Notes: generated from the letters alone by a model not told the origin. Counted from the stretch's first letter, positions 17,044-25,437 are shown. The stretch: DNA of 64,000 bases from Streptomyces sp. TP-A0874 (GCF_001748085.1 NZ_BBZK01000003.1:953735-1017734); one strand, 5' to 3'. Made by a program: numbers and translations.

Positions 17044-18366
17044 TCAGTCGCGCCTCATGGGGGCCGGTACGTACCGCCAGAAGGCCGGCACCGCGAGGGC
17101 GAGTGCGGCGACGGCGAGGACCACGAGCAACCCGCCGCCGGTCGTGGCCGAGCGCGCGCCCGCCGCCTCGCCCACGGTGCCGTGCAGGAGGTCGGCGAGG
17201 CGCGGGCCGCCCGCGACCACGACGGTGAAGACGCCCTGCATCCGGCCGCGCATCTCGTCGGTGGCCTCGGACTGGAGGATGACACCGCGGAACACCATCG
17301 AGATCATGTCGGCGGCTCCGGCGAGCGCGAGCATGAGGGCCGCCAGCCAAAGGGAGTGCGCGAGGCCGAGACCCGCGACGGCGAGGCCCCACGCGGCGAC
17401 CGACAGGACCACCATCACGCCGTGCCTGCGGATATGGGAGTAGAGCCCGGAGAAGACCCCGCACAGCAGTGCGCCGACGGGTAGCGCCGCGTACAGCACG
17501 CCGAGCGCGATGTCGCCGCCGAAGTACGAGTGCGCCATCTCGGGGAAGAGGGCGCGGGGCATCCCGAGCACCATCGCGGCGATGTCGGCGAGGAAGGAGA
17601 CGAGGAGGAGCTTACGCGGCCACAGGTAGCGGAAGCCGTCGAAGACGTCCCTGAGCCCGGCGCGGCGCGCGGCTACCTTGAGCGGCGGCAGCGACGGCAG
17701 CTTCCACACCGCCCACAGTGTGATGACGAGCGCGAGCGTGTCGATGAGGTACAGCGTCGATATGCCGAGCAGCGGGGCGAGCGCCCCGGCGAGCAGCGGG
17801 CCGAGGATCTGCCCGAACTGCGCGACGGTGGAGGTGAGCGCGGTCGCGGCGGGGAGTTGCGCCTCCGGTACGAGACGGGCGACAGAGGCGGTACGGGTCG
17901 GGGCGTTGATGCCGAAGAGCGCCTGCTGGAAGGCGAGCAGGACGAAGAGCACCGTGAGGGACTGCATCCCGAGCGCGGCCTGAACCCAGAAGAGGAGCGA
18001 GGTGAGGGCGATGCCGGCGTTGCTGAAGAGCAGGAGCGTGCGGCGGTCGCGCAGATCGGCGATGGCGCCGCCCCACAGTGCGAAGACGATGAGCGGCACG
18101 AGGGCCACGGCTCCGGCGACGCCGACGAGTGCCGAGGACCCCGTGTCTTCGTAGATCTGGAGCGGGACGGCGACCGCGGTGAGCTGGCTGCCGATCGCGG
18201 TGACGGCGGTTGAGGACCACAGCCGGCGGAAGGGCTTGATCCGCAGCGGCGTGGTATCGACGGTGAAGCGTCTACGGCGCTGGGCCGGTTCGGGTGGCGC
18301 GGCCTCGGGGTTCCCGGTCTTCGCGGCCTCGGCCTTCGCGGCGGGCTGATGAGTGCTGTCGGCCAC
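17044..18366 (-). CDS. MFS transporter of the EntS/MFS_3 type
   Basis: A 440-residue major facilitator with about twelve hydrophobic helices. The EntS-like features are FRRLWSSTAVTAIGSQLTAVAVPLQ in helix 1 (split region), the GGAIADLRDRRTLLL loop between helices 2 and 3, and the LFGINAPTRTASVARLVP segment in helix 5. The family exports siderophores or small hydrophobic drugs; the substrate is unknown. Start is GTG 18366. An inverted repeat 80 bases upstream (18447-18470) looks like a repressor site, but no regulator gene is adjacent. Confidence 0.88.
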   Translation of the reverse strand: MADSTHQPAAKAEAAKTGNPEAAPPEPAQRRRRFTVDTTPLRIKPFRRLWSSTAVTAIGSQLTAVAVPLQIYEDTGSSALVGVAGAVALVPLIVFALWGGAIADLRDRRTLLLFSNAGIALTSLLFWVQAALGMQSLTVLFVLLAFQQALFGINAPTRTASVARLVPEAQLPAATALTSTVAQFGQILGPLLAGALAPLLGISTLYLIDTLALVITLWAVWKLPSLPPLKVAARRAGLRDVFDGFRYLWPRKLLLVSFLADIAAMVLGMPRALFPEMAHSYFGGDIALGVLYAALPVGALLCGVFSGLYSHIRRHGVMVVLSVAAWGLAVAGLGLAHSLWLAALMLALAGAADMISMVFRGVILQSEATDEMRGRMQGVFTVVVAGGPRLADLLHGTVGEAAGARSATTGGGLLVVLAVAALALAVPAFWRYVPAPMRRD

Positions 18367-18446
18367 CCGGGGACTCCGTATTCCCGGCAGGCAACGGTCT
18401 GTGCAACGACGCGCCGCCTCCTGCCGTGTCGTTCTGGGCAGAAAGC

Positions 18447-18470
18447 TGTAACGCGTTGACTGACGTTAAC
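18447..18470. promoter_or_regulatory. Inverted repeat upstream of MFS gene, possible operator
   Basis: TGTAACG (18447-18453) and CGTTAAC (18464-18470) form an inverted repeat with 6 of 7 pairs and a 10-base spacer, overlapping a second repeat GCGTT...AACGC. The form is like a TetR- or MarR-type site in the likely promoter of the minus-strand transporter. Confidence 0.4.
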
Positions 18471-18864
18471 GCCTACGGTCGCGGGTCCCGGCGCGGGAGA
18501 TTCCCTGGGGCTCTCCGTCGAGGCGCGTGAAGCCGCACGGCCCGAAGGTAACCGGAAGGGCGGAGACCGGTCAACCTGCGGTGATGTAGGGATGGTCACA
18601 GGGACTCGACCAGGTGGATGCCCCGCTCGGCTTCAACTCGACGCGGAACACGCGTCGTCCGGAGCCCACCTCTGGACCAGCCGGCCGCGCCCTCGAAGGG
18701 CACCAGGCCGCCGTGCCGCTCCGATCACGGGGTACCGCCGGATCGGAGCGGTCGCGCACCCCTGGCCGTCGCCACCCAGGAGGCACCGGGCCGGTATCGG
18801 TCCGCGCGTGCCGGCCGGTATACCGCCTACCGTCTGCGGGCCCGGCGGCGGGCCCTCCCCGCGG

Positions 18865-19144
18865 TTAGCGCGGATGTCGGGCGAAGTACCGGGCCAGGGC
18901 GTCGAGTTCGAACCGCGGGACGCCGGTGTGCCCGGCGCAGGTCGGCGCGGGCCCGCTCGGCGGCGGCCCAACGGGCCGGTCACCTCTACCGGGATGTTCG
19001 ACGGTGGCCGCGGCGAAGCCGTACTCCGCCGCGTGGTACTGGGCCCGCCCCGCAAGCCGGGGACGCGTCTTGTGCAGTCCGAGCGGCGGGGGACTGATCA
19101 GGACCAGCGGCGCGGCCGGGGATGCGGACGCGGGGAACAGCATG
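18865..19144 (-). pseudogene. Possible decayed gene upstream of tap
   Basis: From 18471 to 19170 there is no convincing intact gene. On the minus strand 18865-19144 two frames carry protein-like pieces that look split by frameshifts: HAAEYGFAAATVEHPGR and GVPRFELDALARYFARHP in one frame, and WAAAERARADLRRAHR in another between them. Together they could be the C-terminal end of a degraded gene. The family is not recognised. The rest of the interval shows only composition-driven open frames. Confidence 0.25.
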
Positions 19145-19170
19145 GTCGCTGGATGATCGTTTCGTGGTTC

Positions 19171-19196
19171 GGCGAATGTTAGCGTGAACGGCGAAT
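19171..19196 (+). promoter_or_regulatory. Putative tap promoter with direct repeats
   Basis: TAGCGT at 19180-19185 fits a -10 element, 27 bases before the tap start. It lies between two copies of GGCGAAT (19171-19177 and 19190-19196), which start 19 bases apart and could be a binding site, possibly for the HTH domain of Tap itself. Confidence 0.4.
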
Positions 19197-19212
19197 CGTG
19201 GTGGAGGTGTCC

Positions 19213-21393
19213 GTGTCCGAGTTGTTCGAGGCAGTCGACGCGCTGATCGCGGGGCAACCCGCACTTCCTCCCCCCGTCGAGCGGGAGCGGTTGCGCAAGG
19301 CCCACGGCCTGACCCAGCAGCAGGTAGCCGTCGCCCTGAACGTGCGCCGGCCGACCGTCGTGTCGTGGGAGAGCGGCAGAACCGAGCCGCGGCCGCCGCA
19401 ACGCGAGGCCTACGCCCGCCTGTTGCAGAAGCTCGCGGAGCTCTACCCCCCGGCGCCCTCGACACCGGCCGAGGGGGCCGGAGAACATGGGACCTTCACG
19501 GGTCCCGCGGCGCCTGCGCCCCGAGCGGCCGACGAGAAGGACCACGCGGCCGTCACCGCCTTGGCCCCCGCATCGCCTCGCACCCGCTCGGCCGAGCCCC
19601 CGCCGACGTCCCGGCGGCCCGTGTCGAGGAAAGCCGCACCGAAGCCGGCCCCCGGGCCCGCCGGTGGTGATCCGCGCTTCGAGAACGGGCCGCTGGCCGT
19701 TGTCGACTTCGCGGACGGCCAGGTGTCGGCGTACTGCCTCGGGGGGCTGCTCCTGGACGTGCCCGCCAGGAGCCTCCCGGCCCTGGTCGACTGGACCCTC
19801 GCCGAAGCCCGGCTCGGCCAGCCGAGGCTGTCCGGGCCGGGCAAGGACGCGGACCCGCTGCTCGTGCTCACCGAGTCCGCCTGCGAGCGGTACGGACTAC
19901 CGGCCCATCTCGCCCCGGAAGAGCGGTTGTCGGGACGGCTGCCGGAGGACCACAAGGTCATCAGGCAGCTGACCCGGGCGAACTGGCAGCTGACCAAGCG
20001 TGGCCTGGGTCCTTGGGCGCGGATCTACCGTCCGGCCGAGGGCGGACAGCGGCGCTGCGTGCAGTTGTGCGTCCCGGGCTGGGACGCGCTCGACACCCGG
20101 CACTGGGCCGATGCCGGCCGGCTTCCGCCGGCGGACCTCGCCCGCCTCCTGGGCGCCTACGCGACACGGGTGATGACGCCGCGCGGCTCCACCGCCGTCA
20201 CCGGCCTGGAGTTGATGACCGCCCTGCACCCGCCGACGCGGGCGAGCGAGCCGGACGAGAACGGCGTCCGCCACAGCCGGCACAACCCCGGCTCGCTCGG
20301 GAAGGACCCCGTGGAGTGCGCGCCCTGCGAGGCACCCGACGGGCACCCCCTGCTGGCGGACCTGCCCCGGTTCCACCAGCGGACCCCGGCCGAGATGCTC
20401 ATGGAGGAGGCGTACGACTGGGCGCGTCCGCTCACCGATTCCGAATGCCTCAAGCCGTACCTGGTCGGCATCGACGTCAACATGGCCTTCGCCGCCGGAG
20501 CCAACGGCACGATCGTCGGACTCGGCGCCCCCACGCACGTCAGGCGGCCGGTCTTCGACCCGAAGCTGCCCGGTTCGTGGCTGGTCGACCTCAGTCACGT
20601 CGACCTGTCGAAGGTGAAGTCCGGCAAGGAGTGGGTGGAGCTGGACGACACGCTGCTGCCCAGCCCGTTCACGCCGAAGGGCGAGCGGCCCGAAGGCCCG
20701 GCCTGGTATGCCACGCCGACCGTCGCCTACGCGGTGGAGCTCGGCTACGACGTCGCTCCGATCGAGGCGTGGGTGCGGTACGACAACGGCCGCTACCTGG
20801 ACGGCTGGTACACCCGGTTGCGCGACGCCTACGTGAGGACGATGGCCGACCTGGGAGTCACCGGCGACCTGCCGCCGGAGGACTTCCTCGCGGCGATGGA
20901 CGGCTACCGGGCGCGCGACCCCCAGCTGGCGATCGTCCTGACGGCGATCAAGGCCACGGTCAAGGGCGGTATCGGCAAGCTCCGCGAGCGGCCCCGCGGC
21001 GGTGGCTGGCGCCCCGGCCAGCCGTGGCCGGCTCTCGCCCGCCCGACCTGGCGGCCGGACATCCGAGCCGCCGTCATCTCCCGCACCCGGGTCAACATGC
21101 ACCGCAAGGTGGTCAAGCACGCGGCCGCCACCGGGCAGTACCCGGTAGCGATCCTTTCGGACTGCGCCGTGTACCCGGCCGCCGGCCCGTCCCCGCTGGA
21201 CTTCCTGCCCTACCGGGACGGCAAGCCCCTGCCGGGCGGCTGGAGACTCGGGGTCTCTCCCGGAATGGTCAAGCACGAGGGCACCCAGAGCGTGCTGTGG
21301 GGCGAGGGCCTGCGGGAGGAACACGGCCCAGAGCTCAACCTCGCCCGCTACATCAAGGACGGCGACGTCACCGCCACGGACAACGGGGAGTAG
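19213..21393 (+). CDS. tap: Telomere-associated protein Tap
   Basis: A 726-residue protein needed to replicate the ends of linear Streptomyces replicons. It binds the single-stranded telomere overhang and recruits the terminal protein Tpg; purified Tap has been reported to add deoxynucleotides to Tpg. An XRE-type HTH is visible near residues 20-70 (LRKAHGLTQQQVAVALNVRR, then SWESGRTEPRPPQREAYARL). The C-terminal half shows polymerase-like acidic blocks: GIDVNMAF (Asp421), KATVKGGIGKL (Lys580-Lys589) and LSDCAVYP (Asp650). GTG 19213 is chosen because GGAGG lies 5 bases upstream; GTG 19198 would add five residues. It is followed by tpg after 3 bases. Confidence 0.92.
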   Translation: MSELFEAVDALIAGQPALPPPVERERLRKAHGLTQQQVAVALNVRRPTVVSWESGRTEPRPPQREAYARLLQKLAELYPPAPSTPAEGAGEHGTFTGPAAPAPRAADEKDHAAVTALAPASPRTRSAEPPPTSRRPVSRKAAPKPAPGPAGGDPRFENGPLAVVDFADGQVSAYCLGGLLLDVPARSLPALVDWTLAEARLGQPRLSGPGKDADPLLVLTESACERYGLPAHLAPEERLSGRLPEDHKVIRQLTRANWQLTKRGLGPWARIYRPAEGGQRRCVQLCVPGWDALDTRHWADAGRLPPADLARLLGAYATRVMTPRGSTAVTGLELMTALHPPTRASEPDENGVRHSRHNPGSLGKDPVECAPCEAPDGHPLLADLPRFHQRTPAEMLMEEAYDWARPLTDSECLKPYLVGIDVNMAFAAGANGTIVGLGAPTHVRRPVFDPKLPGSWLVDLSHVDLSKVKSGKEWVELDDTLLPSPFTPKGERPEGPAWYATPTVAYAVELGYDVAPIEAWVRYDNGRYLDGWYTRLRDAYVRTMADLGVTGDLPPEDFLAAMDGYRARDPQLAIVLTAIKATVKGGIGKLRERPRGGGWRPGQPWPALARPTWRPDIRAAVISRTRVNMHRKVVKHAAATGQYPVAILSDCAVYPAAGPSPLDFLPYRDGKPLPGGWRLGVSPGMVKHEGTQSVLWGEGLREEHGPELNLARYIKDGDVTATDNGE

Positions 21394-21396
21394 ACG

Positions 21397-21951
21397 ATGA
21401 GCCTGTTCGGGGACGGACTCGACAAGGCCGTGCAGCGGGCCTTCACCCGCCCCGTCCCGAAGTCGGCGGGCGCTCGGATGCGATACCTCGTCAAACAGCT
21501 CAAGGGCACCAGGGCGGTGGCCGAACTGCTCGGGATCTCCCAGCGCACCGTCGAGCGCTATGTGAAGGACCAGATCAGACGGCCCCGCAGACAGCTCGCC
21601 GACCGGCTTGAAGATGAGGTGACCAAACGGTGGCAGCCGCAGGTCCGCGCCAGGGCCAAGAAGGCGGCGGCCACCACCGGCGGCATCGTCATCGACACCC
21701 GGGCCCGCTTCGGCTACACCGCCGCCCCGGGCAGCACCGACGATCCCCGGCTCCGCCACCTCACCGTGGCCCTACCACCGCAGTACGCCGCCCGGCTCTT
21801 CGAGGCCCAGGACCAGGGGGCATCCGACCGACACCTCCAGGAGATCGCCGCCGAAGGCCTCCAGGAGACGTATTTCAAGGACGGAGGCCGCCGCGCCGCC
21901 GGACTGCTGGTGGAGTACACCGACCCGGAGCACGTCGAGTTCGACCTGTAG
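21397..21951 (+). CDS. tpg: Telomere terminal protein Tpg
   Basis: A 184-residue terminal protein that becomes covalently linked to the 5' ends of linear Streptomyces chromosomes and primes end-patching synthesis. MSLFGDGLDKAVQ and RPVPKSAGARMRYLVKQLKG are typical N-terminal blocks; the HTH VAELLGISQRTVERYV is at about 41-56. Thr114, in APGSTDDPRLR, falls at the position reported as the nucleotide-accepting residue of S. coelicolor Tpg. Length is exactly in the family range. It is translationally close to tap and surely cotranscribed. Confidence 0.95.
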   Translation: MSLFGDGLDKAVQRAFTRPVPKSAGARMRYLVKQLKGTRAVAELLGISQRTVERYVKDQIRRPRRQLADRLEDEVTKRWQPQVRARAKKAAATTGGIVIDTRARFGYTAAPGSTDDPRLRHLTVALPPQYAARLFEAQDQGASDRHLQEIAAEGLQETYFKDGGRRAAGLLVEYTDPEHVEFDL

Positions 21952-22045
21952 GAGCGACAGCAGACGGGGAGGGGGAGCCTGGAGCGGAACCGGATGTCCC
22001 GGTGGGTGCGTCGCACCCCCGCGAACGGTCGTTCGGCCGGCTGCT

Positions 22046-22942
22046 TCAGCCGTCGACGGCGGTCACCAGCGCCGCGACCGTGACCCGGTGTCCCGGGCCG
22101 GCCGTGCCCGCCGCGCCGGCCACGGCGGCCCGGACCGCGGTGGCTACATCCAGCGCCCGGTGGCCCGCGGCCGTGGCGATCTGCACCCGTACGTGGCGGG
22201 GAGCACCGGGGCCGCCGTCCCCCTCCTCGGTCAGGACCGCCTGGCCCAGCGACCCGAGGACGGGGGCCAGCCGGGTCACCCCGGGCACCGACTCCGCGGC
22301 CCGGACCAGATCCCGGGGCGGCGCTTCGCCCGTCGGTGTGAGAACCAGGGCGGGATCCCCGTCCGCGGCCGGTTCCGGGACGTCGCCCTCCGGCTGGCCT
22401 CCGGGGGGCCGGCCGCCGACGGCCGCCTCCGGGGGGCGCTCGGCCGACTGGTCGAGCAGTTCGACGATCCGCAGGTCGGCCCCGGCCAGCGGCAGCCCGA
22501 GACGTTCGTCGGCGGCGATCAGTAGCTTCCGGCGGAGGCGCTCGGCGGTGTCCGGCAGCGGTGCGCGAGCCGCCAGGGCGCAGTCGGCCGTGATGCGCAG
22601 CATCCCGTACGGCAGCGCGCTCGGCGGGGGCGGCACCGGGGGAGTCCCGGCCGGTGCTCCAGCGGAAGACGTTCCCCCGGGTGAGGTACCCGGCCCGGCC
22701 AGGCCGATCCGGAAGCGGTCCAGGAGCAGCACGTCGGCCAGCTCCGCGGCCGACTGGCGGAGGACACCGCACGCCGCCCGCTCGGTGATCCAGCAGCCGT
22801 CCCGCGGGCCCCCGAGCGGCAGCAGCCGCCCCGACGCCAGCTGCCGGCGTACCGCCTGGGCCCAACCTGTCGGGGCCACGCCTTTCGAGACCACGCTGCT
22901 CACCCTCGCCCGTCCGCTTCCGGAACCGTCGCCTTCGCTCAT
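22046..22942 (-). CDS. Conserved hypothetical protein next to Asp23 locus
   Basis: A 298-residue soluble protein, Ala/Pro/Gly-rich, with a short acidic N-terminus (MSEGDGSGSG) and a C-terminal domain ending in HRVTVAALVTAVDG. In Streptomyces annotation such proteins next to Asp23 genes are sometimes labelled nucleopolyhedrovirus P10 family, which gives no function. It is divergent from the first Asp23 gene with 120 bases between. The C-terminal half has beta-alpha patterns vaguely like an Asp23 domain; this is a guess. Start ATG 22942 is where coding-like composition begins. Confidence 0.7.
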   Translation of the reverse strand: MSEGDGSGSGRARVSSVVSKGVAPTGWAQAVRRQLASGRLLPLGGPRDGCWITERAACGVLRQSAAELADVLLLDRFRIGLAGPGTSPGGTSSAGAPAGTPPVPPPPSALPYGMLRITADCALAARAPLPDTAERLRRKLLIAADERLGLPLAGADLRIVELLDQSAERPPEAAVGGRPPGGQPEGDVPEPAADGDPALVLTPTGEAPPRDLVRAAESVPGVTRLAPVLGSLGQAVLTEEGDGGPGAPRHVRVQIATAAGHRALDVATAVRAAVAGAAGTAGPGHRVTVAALVTAVDG

Positions 22943-23064
22943 ATCCGCTCCCCACCCTGCCGCAGCCCCGTCCGCTCCGCTGCCGGAGCGGGAACGCGCG
23001 ACCGCACCTAGTGTTGGGGAATGTGAGCCGTAAGTCTGGTTTCTCCTGAAAGGGGTGGTCTGGG

Positions 23065-23565
23065 ATGGCTGACCACGCACAGCAGACCGGGGCCGGCGAG
23101 TCGGGAGCGGGTAGCGGGGCCTCGGGGGGAAGCTCCGGTAAGGGCCTCGGCGGGCGCCAGGGTGGCGGAGACCCGGCGGCCCGTGGCCGGACCACCATCG
23201 CCGACGGCGTCGTCGAGAAGATCGCCGGACTGGCCGCCCGCGATGTCGTCGGCGTACACGCCATGGGCAGCGGACTGGCACGCAGCCTCGGGGCGGTGCG
23301 GGAACGGGTGCCCGGGGGTGGGAAGTCCGTCACCCGGGGCGTCAAGGCCGAGGTGGGCGAGGTGCAGACGGCGCTGGACCTGGAGATCGTCGTCGAGTAC
23401 GGCTTCGCCATCGCCGATGTGGCGCGCACCGTGCGGGAGAACGTGATCTCGGCCGTGGAGCGGATGACCGGTCTGGAGGTCGTGGAGGTCAACATCGCGG
23501 TGAGCGACGTCAAGCTCCCCGATGAGGAGGACGAGGAAGAGGAGGGTGAATCGCGGTTGCAGTAG
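23065..23565 (+). CDS. Asp23/Gls24 family envelope stress protein
   Basis: A 166-residue Asp23-domain protein. The conserved core is visible as VVEKIAGLAARDVVGVHAMG, VEVGEVQTALDLEIVVEYG without break in frame (given here in parts), and ENVISAVERMTGLEVVEVNI. The N-terminal 45 residues are Gly/Ser-rich and the C-terminus is a run of acidic residues. In firmicutes Asp23 is tethered to the membrane by AmaP, and loss triggers cell-wall stress responses. First gene of a five-gene set ending in amaP. TAGTGT at 23009-23014 is a possible -10. Confidence 0.9.
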   Translation: MADHAQQTGAGESGAGSGASGGSSGKGLGGRQGGGDPAARGRTTIADGVVEKIAGLAARDVVGVHAMGSGLARSLGAVRERVPGGGKSVTRGVKAEVGEVQTALDLEIVVEYGFAIADVARTVRENVISAVERMTGLEVVEVNIAVSDVKLPDEEDEEEEGESRLQ

Positions 23566-23605
23566 CCGAAGCGGTGGGGGAGGCGGGACTTGAGCGAGGG
23601 AGCTC

Positions 23606-23800
23606 ATGATGAGCATGACGAAGTTGGGCGTGATCGCCGGAATGGCCCTCGGATTCGCCGGCTACTTCGGTGGCTTCGGAGCCTTTCTCGTGGTGGCGGC
23701 GCTCGCGGCGGCGGGGTTCTTCGCCGGCCGGTACCTGGACGGTGAGCTGGAGCCCGGCGAGTTCTTCCGTCCCCGTGAACGCGGCGACCGGCAGCGGTGA
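23606..23800 (+). CDS. Small membrane protein of the Asp23 locus
   Basis: A 64-residue protein that is mostly one or two hydrophobic helices (residues 6-40) with a basic C-terminus. Size and context fit the DUF2273-like small membrane proteins found with Asp23 and AmaP in other Gram-positives. GAGGGAG precedes tandem start codons at 23606 and 23609. Its stop overlaps the next gene's GTG start, so translation is coupled. Confidence 0.78.
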   Translation: MMSMTKLGVIAGMALGFAGYFGGFGAFLVVAALAAAGFFAGRYLDGELEPGEFFRPRERGDRQR

Positions 23801-24237
23801 CCGCGGTGCCGGGGGCGACGAGTGAGGAGCGAGTACCGGCCGTGGGAGACCGCGGCGCCACACACATCGAGCCCCGGGTCGTGGCGAAGATCGCCGCACA
23901 GGCCGCGGTGGAGGCGCTGCGCGGTGAAGCCTCCGGCCGCTGGGTGCCGAGTCGGCGCTCCGTCCCCGACACGAAGGTCTCGCTGCGGCGGGTGCCGTCC
24001 CGGAAAAAAGGCGGGAAGAGCGCCCGGTCGGCCGCGGTCCACGGAGAGGCCCGGGTGAAGATCTCCCTCGATCTCGGCTATCCGGCCGATGTCGGCGCCC
24101 AGTGCGGTGCGGTGCGCCGCCGGGTCGTCGAGCGGGTGGGGGAACTGGCCGGGATGGAGGTGCCGGAGGTCGCCATCGCGGTGGAGCGGCTCCACTCGGC
24201 CCAGACCGGGCGTCCGGAGGGGGGCAGGGTCCGATGA
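23797..24237 (+). CDS. Second Asp23/Gls24 family protein
   Basis: A 146-residue paralogue of the first Asp23 protein: HIEPRVVAKIAAQAAVEAL at the start of the domain and VRRRVVERVGELAGMEVPEVAIAVERL at the end (one continuous helix-strand unit). It has a basic insert (SRKKGGKSAR) in the middle rather than an acidic tail. GTG 23797 overlaps the stop of the previous gene by 4 bases, and its own stop overlaps the next start. Confidence 0.87.
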   Translation: MTAVPGATSEERVPAVGDRGATHIEPRVVAKIAAQAAVEALRGEASGRWVPSRRSVPDTKVSLRRVPSRKKGGKSARSAAVHGEARVKISLDLGYPADVGAQCGAVRRRVVERVGELAGMEVPEVAIAVERLHSAQTGRPEGGRVR

Positions 24238-24833
24238 GCCATGCGGATGCCCAACCGCCGGCCCCGCCCTCGGCCGGCGGAGGCAGGTCGGTGCGCCGCT
24301 TCTGGTCCACCCGCCGGGTGCCCGCCACCGTGGTGGCGCTGCTGTGCACCGCCGGGATCGGGCTGGCGCTGTACGACCTGGCTTCGGTGCGGCTGAAACA
24401 GCCCGAGATGACCTGGCGGCGGCGGCTCTCCCAGGAGTTGGCGACCCGGCCGATCGACGACGTCTGGGTGATCACCGGGGCCGCGGTGGCGATGGCCGTC
24501 GGGCTCTGGCTCATCGTGCTCGCGCTGACCCCCGGCATGCGGTCGCTGCTCTCGATGCGGCCGCCGGAGGGCGGCGAGGAGGTGCGGGCCGGTATCGACC
24601 GCTCAGCGGCCGGGCTGGTGCTGCGGGACCGCGCCATGGAGGTCGGCGGGGTGCAGAACGTCCGGGTCGACGTGGGCCGACGGAGAGTGCGTGCCGAGGC
24701 GAGAGCTCACTTCCGGGAGTTGGACGCGGTGCGGGAGGACCTGACCGCGGCGCTCGACGACGGGGTGCGCGAACTCGGGCTGCGCCGACGGCCGCGGTTG
24801 TCGGTGCACGTTCGGCGGCCGAGGAAGAGGTGA
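24234..24833 (+). CDS. DUF6286-type membrane protein
   Basis: A 199-residue protein with two transmembrane segments (about 30-50 and 78-100) followed by a soluble C-terminal domain of about 90 residues with an AmaP/Asp23-like alternating pattern (VGGVQNVRVDVGRRRVRAEA). It resembles proteins annotated DUF6286 in actinobacteria. ATG 24234 overlaps the preceding stop (ATGA). Probably a membrane partner of the Asp23 proteins, inferred from context. Confidence 0.78.
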   Translation: MSHADAQPPAPPSAGGGRSVRRFWSTRRVPATVVALLCTAGIGLALYDLASVRLKQPEMTWRRRLSQELATRPIDDVWVITGAAVAMAVGLWLIVLALTPGMRSLLSMRPPEGGEEVRAGIDRSAAGLVLRDRAMEVGGVQNVRVDVGRRRVRAEARAHFRELDAVREDLTAALDDGVRELGLRRRPRLSVHVRRPRKR

Positions 24834-24840
24834 GCTGAGC

Positions 24841-25437
24841 ATGCTCAGAGCGGTCAACCGGGTACTGCTGGGCCTCGCCGGGCTGATCCTGTTCGGTCTG
24901 GGCGGTGCCGTGCTGATCGGCGGCCTCGACCTGCGGCGCCACTGGGGCTTCTCGCTGCCGAAGCGCTGGCCCTTCGACCGCCCCGGCGGGGTACTGCTGA
25001 CCAACGCGGACCGGACGCACTTCCGCTCCGCCGGATGGTGGTGGCCGGTCGTCTTCGCGGTGTTGGGCGTCCTGCTCGCGCTGCTGCTCTGGTGGCTGCT
25101 GGCGCAGCTGCGGCCGGGGAGGCTCGCCGAGGTCGTGGTGGACAGCGGAGACGGTGTCGGAGCCCGGCTGAGCGGGACGGCGCTGGCGGCAGCGCTGGCC
25201 GCGGAAGCCGAGGCGCTGGACGGGGTCTCCCGGGCGCGGGTGGCGCTGATCGGGCGTCGGAGGGCCGCCAGGGCACGGATCCGGCTGCTCCTGGAGGCCC
25301 ACGCGGACCCGGGGGAGACCCTGGCCAGGTTGAGCGGTGCCGGGGTGCGGCACGCCCGGCAGTCCGCGGGGCTGGACCGGCTGCCGACGGAGGCCCGGCT
25401 TAAGGCGGTCCGGCACCGCCCGGAGCGGGTGCTCTGA
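24841..25437 (+). CDS. amaP: Alkaline shock response membrane anchor AmaP
   Basis: A 198-residue protein with two transmembrane helices (about 5-30 and 66-90) and a cytoplasmic C-terminal domain. This is the AmaP layout, in which the C-terminal domain holds Asp23 at the membrane. It starts 7 bases after the previous stop and ends the operon. The assignment rests on topology and locus rather than on a strict motif. Confidence 0.82.
   Translation: MLRAVNRVLLGLAGLILFGLGGAVLIGGLDLRRHWGFSLPKRWPFDRPGGVLLTNADRTHFRSAGWWWPVVFAVLGVLLALLLWWLLAQLRPGRLAEVVVDSGDGVGARLSGTALAAALAAEAEALDGVSRARVALIGRRRAARARIRLLLEAHADPGETLARLSGAGVRHARQSAGLDRLPTEARLKAVRHRPERVL

Noticed and set aside
18890..18930. GAGTTCGAACC resembling a tRNA T-loop
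   Set aside because: The flanking bases do not form a five-pair T-stem, and no acceptor or anticodon arm can be drawn on either strand.
18592..19182. 196-codon plus-strand frame before tap
   Set aside because: It is Arg/Pro/Gly-rich with no domain and no ribosome site; composition explains it.
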